DNA from: Gordonibacter sp. 28C
Lineage (GTDB): Bacteria > Actinomycetota > Coriobacteriia > Coriobacteriales > Eggerthellaceae
DNA: 64,000 bases
Assembly: GCF_003339845.1 (NCBI RefSeq)
Contig: NZ_PPTR01000015.1
Location: 1 to 64,000 of the forward strand
Direction of reading: 5' to 3'
The translations under genes and the position numbers were made by a program. Positions within the stretch are counted from its first letter, which is position 1. Every line of letters starts with the position of its first letter. This document shows, in pieces, positions 50,930 through 58,316 of this stretch. Below the pieces are notes generated by a model. That model saw nothing but the letters and a program-made list of their open reading frames with translations. It made no database searches and had not been told where the DNA came from.

Positions 50930-51934
50930 ATGCCCGCGACCGACGAGGCGGCCCAAGCCGTCATGGACTCGTTCCCGCCGTTCTTCGAGCGGACGGATGA
51001 AAGCACGCGCCGCACGCGCGACGGCCTCGACGTGCTGCAGGTGAACGTGGGCCGCCTGTGCAACCTGGCGTGTCGCCACTGCCACATGGACGCCGGTCCG
51101 AACCGCACCGAGGTCATGTCCCGCGACACGCTTCAGGCGTGCCTGGACGTGGCGTCGGGCCGCAGGTTCGAGACGCTCGACGTCACGGGAGGCGCGCCCG
51201 AGATGAACCCCGACTTCGAGTGGTTCGTCCGCGAAGCCGTTGCGCGCGGGTTGCACGTCATCGTGCGCTCGAATCTCGTCGTGATGCTGGACGAGCCGTA
51301 CCGCCACGTGCCCGAAGTGCTGGCCGAGCTGGGCGCGACGGTGTTCGCCTCGCTGCCGCATTACACGGCGAAGCCCGTCGAGAAGCAGCGCGGCGCGCAC
51401 ACGTTCGACGGGGTCATAGCCATGCTGCAGAAGCTGAACGCGCTGGGCTACGGGCGCGCCGAGGGCGCGAGCGAGGACGGGCTCGTGCTCAACCTGGTGT
51501 TCAACCCGAGCGGCGCGTTCCTTCCGCCCGACCAGGACGCCCTCGAGAAGGAGTACCGGCAGAAGCTCGCCGAGGACTACGGCATCGTGTTCGACCACGT
51601 GTTCGCCATCGCGAACAACCCGCTCGGGCGTTTCGGGAACCTGCTCCACAAGACGGGGAACCTGAAACGCTACATGGGCAGGCTCGTGGACGCGTTCAAC
51701 CCCGACACCGTGCCCGCCATGATGTGCCGCAGCCAGCTGTCGGTGGGATGGGACGGCGTGCTGTACGATTGCGACTTCAACCAAGCGGCCGGCCTTCCGT
51801 GCAAGAACGGCCTTACCGTCGCCGAGCTGGCGGCCGACCCAACGCTGCCGCTCCAACGCGACATCGCGTTCGGCAACCACTGCTACGCCTGCACCGCCGG
51901 CGCCGGCAGCAGTTGAGGCGGCTCCACGGCGTAG
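50930..51934 (+). CDS. arsS: ArsS-type radical SAM protein, probable selenoprotein (TGA = Sec)
   Basis: Radical SAM motif CNLACRHCHM (three Cys) near residue 44, GGAPEMNP, and a C-terminal Cys-rich domain (DUF3641 type) with MMCRSQ, YDCDFNQ and HCYACTAGAGSS. The frame meets TGA at 51914-51916, followed in frame by GGC GGC TCC ACG GCG TAG. ArsS homologues characteristically end ...AGAGSSCGG, and selenocysteine variants are known for this family, so the TGA falls exactly where the terminal Cys/Sec is expected. Reading through gives 334 residues. A small hairpin follows the TGA. If TGA is a stop, the enzyme lacks this residue. Confidence 0.85.
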
Positions 51935-51948
51935 TTTGCGCCACAGGA
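51914..51948 (+). promoter_or_regulatory. Candidate SECIS: TGA plus downstream hairpin
   Basis: After TGA, TCC-AC-GGCG-(TAGTTTG)-CGCC-ACA-GGA folds into a hairpin, 51923-51948, with a 7-nt apical loop. The distance fits bacterial SECIS elements, but the stem is short, so this is tentative. Confidence 0.45.
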
Positions 51949-52008
51949 AGAAACAGCGTGCAGGTCGACCTGTCGAACCCGAAGAACGAAGATGCTGGCA
52001 GGTTGACC

Positions 52009-52113
52009 GTAGGGGCGATCTCCTGATCGCCCGTTCCGGCGAAGCCGGAAAAGCAACCGGGTCCCGCGTTCTCGCGCTGCGCGCGAGCGGGCGCTCTGGA
52101 GAGCGCCCCTACG
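52009..52113. repeat. Long palindromic element, family C copy 2
   Basis: Arms 52009-52034 and 52088-52113 pair with three mismatches. Each arm is itself palindromic (GGGCGATC...GATCGCCC and GGGCGCTC...GAGCGCCC). It starts CGTAGGGGCGATCTCC like copy 1 and lies between convergent genes. Confidence 0.75.
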
Positions 52114-52134
52114 GGGTTTTCGATGCGCGCTTTC

Positions 52135-52932
52135 TCAAAACGCGAACGACAGGCCGTCGGCGGCGGGCTTCACGCGGCCGTCGTACTGCCGCAGGTAGTC
52201 TTCCAGCTCGGCGAGCGTGACGGGCTCGTCGTAGTGCATGGCCAGGTGCGTGAGATAGAGCGTCTTCGCGCCCAGCCCCAGGCCCTCTTCGATGCACTCC
52301 TGCACGCTGTGGTGCGCGTCGGGGGACCAGTTGCGCTTCCAGAACGTGGCGTCCATCGCCATGACGTCCACATCGCGCACGCGCTCGGCCGTTTCGGGGG
52401 GCAGCTTGCCGGTGTCCGACGCGTAGAACAGGCGCGTCTCGGGCGTCTCGATGAGGTAGCCGTACGTGCCCGGCGCGTGCGTGACGGGCAACGCCGTGTA
52501 GCGGGCGCCGTCCAGCTCCAGCTGCTGATAAGGCGCGAGCTCGTGCATGTCCAGGCAATAGGTCATGTAATGGAACTCGATGCTCGCCCCCTCCAGCGCC
52601 TCGGCGCTGCCGTACGTGGGCAACGGCGCCTTGCGCACGAGCTGCACCAGGTATTCCAATTCGCCCAAGCCTCCCAGGTGGTCGAAATGCGCGTGCGTGT
52701 ACAGAAGCTCGTCGATGTTGCGCACGTCCTCGCGGATAAGCTGGTGGCGCACGTCGGGCGGCGTGTCGATGAGCACGGTCTTCTCGCCGCGCACCATGAC
52801 GCCGCAGTCGCCTCGTCGCGCCCGCGGGTCTCGGCGCGCCTCGTCGCACGCCGGGCAGTCGCAGAAGAACGCCGGCACGCCGCATCCGGCGGCCGTTCCC
52901 ATGAAAGTGAAAGTATGCGTTGCGCGTTCCAT
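52135..52932 (-). CDS. Metallo-beta-lactamase-fold hydrolase, PhnP-like
   Basis: A 265-residue protein. An N-terminal zinc-type motif CDCPACDEAR, the metal-binding THAHFDHLGG (HxHxDH), and later His/Asp residues (VTHAPGTYGY, YASDTGKL, TLYLTHLAMHYDEP) match the PhnP/cyclic phosphodiesterase branch. GAGGAG lies 6 nt before ATG 52932. No phosphonate genes are nearby, so a general phosphodiesterase role is as likely. Confidence 0.82.
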   Translation of the reverse strand: MERATHTFTFMGTAAGCGVPAFFCDCPACDEARRDPRARRGDCGVMVRGEKTVLIDTPPDVRHQLIREDVRNIDELLYTHAHFDHLGGLGELEYLVQLVRKAPLPTYGSAEALEGASIEFHYMTYCLDMHELAPYQQLELDGARYTALPVTHAPGTYGYLIETPETRLFYASDTGKLPPETAERVRDVDVMAMDATFWKRNWSPDAHHSVQECIEEGLGLGAKTLYLTHLAMHYDEPVTLAELEDYLRQYDGRVKPAADGLSFAF

Positions 52933-53354
52933 CGCCATCTCCTCGCTCTTCGGTGCCTCGCTTTCATGATAGCGCTTTTCGCGGCCTGTTTTTCGCGCGC
53001 TTTGGAGGATCGGCGCGCGCGTCCTTCGGGTCGAACCGCGTTCGCGGGCGGCCAAGCTGCGGAAACATCCCCAGGGCGATTTCGCCGCCTTTCCGTTCGA
53101 TCGTGCTACTATAGGCACCGTTCTATCCGAGGGCCCTGGGTTGGAGGAGGCCCTGCGTTCTCGGAAGGCTGTTTCCGACGGGGGGAAGAGGCTGTCATGC
53201 GACAGGGCTTTTTGGCGGGAAACCAGCGTACGCTTCGGCCGGCGTCGTTTCGGCCGCGGCGTTCGGCGCGCTTCGGCCGCGCCGGGGCGCACCGGGGCGC
53301 GGTGCCGGGCGCATTCCCGGGCGTGCGCCCGTTCGATTGGGAAGGGGCGGCCGC
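52933..53354. other. 422-bp gap upstream of rpoN, no gene seen
   Basis: Contains a small dyad GTGC-TACTATAG-GCAC (53103-53118) that includes a TACTAT -10-like sequence, a reasonable rpoN promoter. The rest is GC-rich without motifs I can name. Confidence 0.4.
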
Positions 53355-54740
53355 GTGAACATCGACCAGAGGCCCGACCTTTCCCTCCAGCAGCACCTTC
53401 ATCTGACCACCGAGCTCAAGCAGGGCATCGCCATCCTGCGCATGTCGGCGCTGGAGCTGTCCGAGTTCGCGCGGAAATGCGTCGAGGAGAACCCGTTTTT
53501 CGACGACGACGACTGGGTCGAGCCGCGCCATCCCCTGACCCCCGATCGGTACGTGCCGGACGTGAGCGCCGACGCGCTCTTTGAAAAACGGGGCCACGGC
53601 AGCCCGGAGACGTTCGACGCCGAGCGCAGCGACATGTCCCAGCGCTCGTTCTCCTTCGATCGGTACCTGGCCGAAGGGGACACGCTCGACGAGTTCCTGC
53701 TCGACCAGCTGCGCATGCAGGTTGATTCTCCGCGCGCAAAGGATATCGGCGAGTACCTCATCGGCAACATCGACGGCAGCGGCTACCTGAGAACGTCCGT
53801 CGACCAGGTTGCCGTGGCGCTCGGCGCGCCCGAGCGGGAGGTGGCCCGCGTTCTCGAGCTCGTCCAGCAGTTCGAGCCCACGGGCGTGGGAGCCCGCAAC
53901 CTCGCCGAATGCCTTGAGCTGCAGCTGCGGAGAAGCGGCAAGCTCACCCCCACGCTCGAGCGGCTCGTCAAGAGCCATCTCGCCGAATTCGAGACGCGCA
54001 CCCCCGCCTCCATCGCGCGCGACATGGGGCTCTCGCTCGCCGAGCTCAACGAGGCGCTCGACGTCATCCGCACGTGCAACCCCCGACCGGCCAGCCAGTT
54101 CGGCAGCCCGTCGCGCCCCATCTGGCCGGAGGTCGTGGTGGAATCGTGCGGCAACGGCGAGTACGAGGTCAGCCTTCAAGACTTCTACCTGCCCCATTTG
54201 AAGATCAACCCCACGTACCGGGCGATGGCCTCGAACGTGAAGGAGCGCGACGCCGAAACGTATTTGAAGGAGAAGCTCAAGGAGGCGGAGAGCCTCATCG
54301 ACGGCATCAACTTCCGCCACGCGACGCTCCACAAGATCGCGTGCTGCATCGTGGAGATGCAGGTGGAGTTTTTCGAGAAGGGCTACGACTGCCTGCGCCC
54401 CCTCACCATGGTCCAGGTGGCCGAGGCGACGGGCGTGTCGGAATCCACGGTGAGCCGCATCGCGAGCGGAAACTACATGCAAACGCCGCGCGGCGTGTTC
54501 GAGCTCCGCTTCTTCTTCCATTCGTCCGCCTACCGCGCGGCCGACCGCGTGGTGTCGTCCATCAGCGTCAAGCACCGCATAAGCGAGCTCGTGGAGAAGG
54601 AGGATCCGTCGAACCCGCTCAGCGACCAGGCCCTTTCCGAGGCCTTGGCGCGCGAAGGCGTGTCCGTGTCCCGCAGAACGGTGAACAAGTACCGCGAAGA
54701 ACTCGGCATTCCCGCGCGCGCCGCGCGCCGGCGCAGCTAG
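53355..54740 (+). CDS. rpoN: RNA polymerase sigma-54 factor RpoN
   Basis: A 461-residue sigma-54. The Gln/Leu-rich activator-interacting N-terminus is present (LSLQQHLHLTTELKQGIAILRMSALELSEF), followed by a short acidic region, the core-binding domain (YLIGNIDGSGYL, LELVQQFEPTGVGARNLAECL), the HTH (VAEATGVSESTVSRIASGNYMQTPRG) and the C-terminal RpoN box SRRTVNKYREELGI, which reads the -24 element. GTG 53355 follows AAGGGG. It directly precedes a gene cluster carrying two sigma-54 promoters and a sigma-54 activator. Sigma-54 is uncommon among actinobacteria, which makes this linkage notable. Confidence 0.95.
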   Translation: MNIDQRPDLSLQQHLHLTTELKQGIAILRMSALELSEFARKCVEENPFFDDDDWVEPRHPLTPDRYVPDVSADALFEKRGHGSPETFDAERSDMSQRSFSFDRYLAEGDTLDEFLLDQLRMQVDSPRAKDIGEYLIGNIDGSGYLRTSVDQVAVALGAPEREVARVLELVQQFEPTGVGARNLAECLELQLRRSGKLTPTLERLVKSHLAEFETRTPASIARDMGLSLAELNEALDVIRTCNPRPASQFGSPSRPIWPEVVVESCGNGEYEVSLQDFYLPHLKINPTYRAMASNVKERDAETYLKEKLKEAESLIDGINFRHATLHKIACCIVEMQVEFFEKGYDCLRPLTMVQVAEATGVSESTVSRIASGNYMQTPRGVFELRFFFHSSAYRAADRVVSSISVKHRISELVEKEDPSNPLSDQALSEALAREGVSVSRRTVNKYREELGIPARAARRRS

Positions 54741-54764
54741 GTTCGAAGGCTGGGTCCGCAACAG

Positions 54765-54802
54765 GCGCCATTCGCTCTCTGCGATGGCGCTTTCTTATTT
54801 TG
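54765..54802 (+). terminator. rpoN terminator
   Basis: GCGCCAT-CGC pairs with GCG-ATGGCGC (one bulge), followed by TTTCTTATTTT, 24 bp after the rpoN stop. Confidence 0.75.
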
Positions 54803-54899
54803 GAACGATTCTCATATTGTGACGAATCCTTCGAAGCCTCATTTTGGGTCGTCTCGATATCGCTGCGCCTTGACCTGCCCCGTCGTCCAAGTTGAAAAG

Positions 54900-54914
54900 T
54901 GGCACGGTTCTTGC
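54900..54914 (+). promoter_or_regulatory. Sigma-54 promoter of the MFS pair
   Basis: TGGCACG-N4-TTGC with the invariant GG and GC at the required spacing: a perfect -24/-12 match. It lies 178 bp before the TTG start at 55093. ATTGTGACGAAT (54816-54827) is a possible activator site. Confidence 0.9.
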
Positions 54915-55092
54915 ATCGATGAATACGAGGCGTCTTTGGCTTTGGCTGTTGGGATCAGCCAGGTGAACGGGCGTGCAGTTCGTCGGGGGGAATTTCGACG
55001 GGCTGTCATCCCTGCGGCCGTTCGAGTCCGAGAGCGTTTCCGAAGCCGGTTTCGTATGTAAACGGGGACTGTCGGAATAAGGAGGAGTTGGA

Positions 55093-56358
55093 TTGACTAA
55101 AAAGCAAAAGACTGCGGCGGCGTGGACCGTCGTCATCATCGCCTTTTTCGGGGGCTTTGCCCTAGCCAACGTCCAGAACAAGGTACCGCCCGTAATCGAT
55201 GTCATCATGCTTTACTTCAACATTGGCGAAACGGATGCCGGTTGGCTGACGTCGGTGTTCACCATCATGGGCATGATCACGGCCATCCCGGCCTCCATGC
55301 TCATGCACAAGATGGGCCCGAAGAAGATCGGCGTCATCTCGCTGGCCTGCGCGGCCGTGGGCGGCATCATCGGCGCCTTCGCGACCGATCTTTGGGTGCT
55401 CATGGCCACCCGCGTGCTGGAAGGCGTGGGCGTGGGCATGATCGCCGTGGTTGGACCGTCGGTCATCTCCATGTGGTTCCCGGCTGAGAAGCGCGGCCTG
55501 CCCATGGGCCTCTGGGGCTCCTGGATGATGTGCTCCCAAACGCTGCTGTTCTTCATCGGCGGCGGCCTGAGCACGGCGTTCGGCTGGCAGGGCGTCTGGT
55601 GGTTCTGCGTGGCGTTCTGCGTGGTCGTGCTCATTCTCTACATGTGGAAGGTCGACGCTCCCCCCGAGGGCACGCCGAACTACGCCGAGGGCGAGGACGA
55701 GGAAGAGTTCAAGCTCGGTGACGGCTTCAAGTCCGCTTCGACGTGGATTCTCACCATCGCCGGCACCATCTTCACGTTCTGCTGCTTCGGCTTCGCCACG
55801 TACATCTCGCTGTACTGGGCGCAGACGCTTTTCGGCGGCGACATGAACCAGTCGAACTGGTGGGTTTCCGTCATGTACGCCATCGAGATCCCGGTGGTCA
55901 TCTTCATCGGCTGGCTGTTGAACCACATCAAGCTTAAGAATCGCCGTTACGTGGGCGTTATCGGCTTTTTGCTGTACACGTTCATCCTGTTCGTCTGCTT
56001 CCGGATGGAGGAACCTGGTCTTATCCTGCCCTTCATCCTCGTCTATCCGTTCCTCGAGGGCTCCATTCCGACCGTGTATTGGACGCTGTGCCCCTCGACG
56101 GCCAAGAGCCCGGAGTATTCCGGAACGGCTATTGGCATTCTAAACGTGGGCCTGAACATCGGCACGCTGCTCGGCCCCCCGGTGACCGGTTTCTTCATCG
56201 AGAACTACGGATGGGCAACCGCCACCATTCCGCTGGCTGTGGCCTCGGTCCTTGGCGCGATCGCGTTCTTCTTCGTGAAGACGTACGATCACGACTCCGA
56301 CAAGGCGACGGCTCGCGCAGCGGGTGCCGACGGCGATTTGACCCAAGCATCTGTGTGA
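55093..56358 (+). CDS. MFS transporter, first of a paralogous pair (cluster B)
   Basis: A 421-residue 12-helix carrier. Its N-terminus GFALANVQNKVPPVIDVIM and the segment TRVLEGVGVGMIAVVGPSVISMWFPAEKRGLPMGLWG are shared almost word for word with the next gene. The central loop is acidic (EGEDEEEFKLGDGF). TTG 55093 is used with GGAGGAG upstream. Transcription is from the sigma-54 promoter at 54900, and the next carrier follows after 16 bp. A heterodimeric or dual-substrate import/export pair for the cluster B enzyme is inferred. Confidence 0.87.
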   Translation: MTKKQKTAAAWTVVIIAFFGGFALANVQNKVPPVIDVIMLYFNIGETDAGWLTSVFTIMGMITAIPASMLMHKMGPKKIGVISLACAAVGGIIGAFATDLWVLMATRVLEGVGVGMIAVVGPSVISMWFPAEKRGLPMGLWGSWMMCSQTLLFFIGGGLSTAFGWQGVWWFCVAFCVVVLILYMWKVDAPPEGTPNYAEGEDEEEFKLGDGFKSASTWILTIAGTIFTFCCFGFATYISLYWAQTLFGGDMNQSNWWVSVMYAIEIPVVIFIGWLLNHIKLKNRRYVGVIGFLLYTFILFVCFRMEEPGLILPFILVYPFLEGSIPTVYWTLCPSTAKSPEYSGTAIGILNVGLNIGTLLGPPVTGFFIENYGWATATIPLAVASVLGAIAFFFVKTYDHDSDKATARAAGADGDLTQASV

Positions 56359-56374
56359 TCGGAGGATTGGTTTT

Positions 56375-57610
56375 ATGAAGACGAAACGAGCCTGGATCGT
56401 CGCGTTCGCGACCATCTTGGCCGGCATTTCGCTGGCGCTCGTACAGAACAAAGTGGCACCCTGCATGACCACCCTCATGGGTGCGTTCAACATCGATATG
56501 GCCACGGCCGGCTGGCTGAGCTCGCTGTTTTCGCTGGTGGGCATCATCATGGCCATCCCGGCTTCCATCGTGCTGAACAAGCTCGGCCCGAAGAGGGGCG
56601 GCATCGTAGCCTTGATATGCGCCATCCTGGGCTCGCTGATCGGTGTGTTCACCGACAGCGTGGCCGTGCTCATGGCAAGCCGTATCGTCGAGGGCGTGGG
56701 CGTGGGCCTCATGTCGGTCATCGGACCGTCGCTCATCGCCATGTGGTTTCCCGAGGCGAAGCGCGGCCTGCCCATGAGCATTTGGGCGGCGTACCAGATG
56801 GGCGCTCAGGCTGTCATGTTCTTTTTGGGCGCGCTGCTCACGACTAGCTTCGGCTGGCAAGGCGTGTGGTGGTTCGGGCTCGTTGCGTGCGTCGTTGCGT
56901 TCGTGCTCTACGTCCTGTGCGTGAAAAGTCCCCGTCCCGAGGACAGCTATGCCGACGTGGAGAGCGAGGACGTGTCCATCGTCGAGGGCATCAAGTCGCC
57001 TTCGGCCTGGGTGCTCTCGTTGTCCACGATGCTGTTCTGCATCGGCTGCTTCGGCTTTGTCAACTGGATCGCCACGTGCTGGGCGCAGACGTTCACGTGG
57101 GACGAGGGTCAGGCCAACATGTGGGTGGGGTACTTCTCCATCTTCGGCGTGATCGCCGCGGTGGTCATCGGCGCACTGCTGAACCGCGTCAAGAACCGCA
57201 AGATGTTCGGCGTTGCGGCGCTGGTCGCCTACGGCATCGCGTCGCTCGTGGGCATGTTCATGGACAACCCGTCGTTCCTCATCGGCTTCGTGGTCGTGTA
57301 CGGCTTCGTCGATGCAGGGTTCCCCTGCGTGCTGTGGACGATGGCTGCCCAGACGGTCAAGAAGCCCGAGCTTGCGGGCGTGGCCTTGGGCGTGGTGTCC
57401 ATCGGGTTCAACGTGGGCATCCTCCTCGGCCCGCCGATCATCGGCGCCGTCGTCGAAGCGGCCGGTTGGCATGTGGGCGCCATCGCCATCTGCGCATCCT
57501 GCGTGCTGGCTGCCGTCGTGCTGTCGTTCACGAAGCTTTACAGCGTTGACGACGCTCCTTCTTCGGAAACGCCGGAGGCGGTCCTCTCGCCTGCCGGCGA
57601 GACGCGGTAG
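56375..57610 (+). CDS. MFS transporter, second of the pair (cluster B)
   Basis: A 411-residue paralogue of the preceding carrier: LALVQNKVAPCMTTLMGAF, SRIVEGVGVGLMSVIGPSLIAMWFPEAKRGLPMS, GVVSIGFNVGILLGPPIIGAVVE. CGGAGG precedes ATG 56375. Tandem duplication followed by divergence is the simplest origin. The pair ends at a strong terminator. Confidence 0.87.
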   Translation: MKTKRAWIVAFATILAGISLALVQNKVAPCMTTLMGAFNIDMATAGWLSSLFSLVGIIMAIPASIVLNKLGPKRGGIVALICAILGSLIGVFTDSVAVLMASRIVEGVGVGLMSVIGPSLIAMWFPEAKRGLPMSIWAAYQMGAQAVMFFLGALLTTSFGWQGVWWFGLVACVVAFVLYVLCVKSPRPEDSYADVESEDVSIVEGIKSPSAWVLSLSTMLFCIGCFGFVNWIATCWAQTFTWDEGQANMWVGYFSIFGVIAAVVIGALLNRVKNRKMFGVAALVAYGIASLVGMFMDNPSFLIGFVVVYGFVDAGFPCVLWTMAAQTVKKPELAGVALGVVSIGFNVGILLGPPIIGAVVEAAGWHVGAIAICASCVLAAVVLSFTKLYSVDDAPSSETPEAVLSPAGETR

Positions 57611-57667
57611 CTTTCGACGCGTTTCATGTTGCTCGGTCGGACGTGGACGGACTCCCCGTTCGCGCGA

Positions 57668-57709
57668 CCGCGATGCGGACACTTCCCCGAGAGGTGTCCG
57701 CATCGCTTT
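57668..57709 (+). terminator. Terminator after the MFS pair
   Basis: A 13-bp perfect stem GCGATGCGGACAC/GTGTCCGCATCGC (57668-57680 with 57692-57704) followed by TTTTT. The remaining gap to 58086 holds the second sigma-54 promoter. Confidence 0.9.
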
Positions 57710-57960
57710 TTCGGTCCGATAGCGGTTTGGACGGCGGAGGCATCGGTCGCGACCGCTTGTTTTTTCAAAAATTGCAACAGCGGACGAGCGCGTTCTCAAT
57801 ATGCGAGCCGTTGCCGCCGGAAGGCGTTCGAATTCGAGAAGCAAATTGAGACAATCCCGGCGATCTTCGAGAGCGACTGGGTTGGCTAAAAGGTCGTGTA
57901 AACATTTTTTTGCCTTTCTATCAGGCATTTTACAAATTGAACGGCATGATTTCGCCCGAT

Positions 57961-57975
57961 TGGCACGGAGCATGC
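57961..57975 (+). promoter_or_regulatory. Sigma-54 promoter of the cluster B enzyme genes
   Basis: TGGCACG-N4-ATGC, with GG and GC at correct spacing, 126 bp before the gene at 58087. The -24 half is identical to the promoter at 54900. ATTGAGACAAT (57845-57855) resembles the candidate activator site of that promoter. Confidence 0.87.
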
Positions 57976-58086
57976 AACTACCTATATCAGAAGGCGCAAC
58001 CGGCAAGGAAGCAACGCCGAGGGCCTTTTTGATTCACGTTGTAAGGCCATGTTCGACCATGGCGGAGGTTTGTCGGAGAGGAGGAC

Positions 58087-58269
58087 ATGCAAATGGCAGA
58101 GGAGAAGAAGAGGCTGGACCTGGATCGGGAGCTCCAAGAGAAGCGCATCAAGCAGCACCTGGCTGACCCGAACAAGAACAAGGAAGCGTGGCAGCAGAAG
58201 GCGCAGGATGCTTCGGGACGCGACTGGACGAAGCCTCGTCGTCCGACGTTGAAAGACGGGGAAGTCTAG
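58087..58269 (+). CDS. 60-residue charged protein, first gene of the cluster B enzyme operon
   Basis: A highly charged, helical small protein (EEKKRLDLDRELQEKRIKQHL) with no Cys and no membrane segment. GAGGAGG precedes ATG 58087, which is good evidence that it is translated. It lies 47 bp before the catalytic gene. It has no counterpart in cluster A at this position. Function unknown; a small assembly factor is possible. Confidence 0.75.
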   Translation: MQMAEEKKRLDLDRELQEKRIKQHLADPNKNKEAWQQKAQDASGRDWTKPRRPTLKDGEV

Positions 58270-58316
58270 GCACCACTCGCACGACGAGAATCGTAAGAGA
58301 GAGAGGGATAGCAAGT

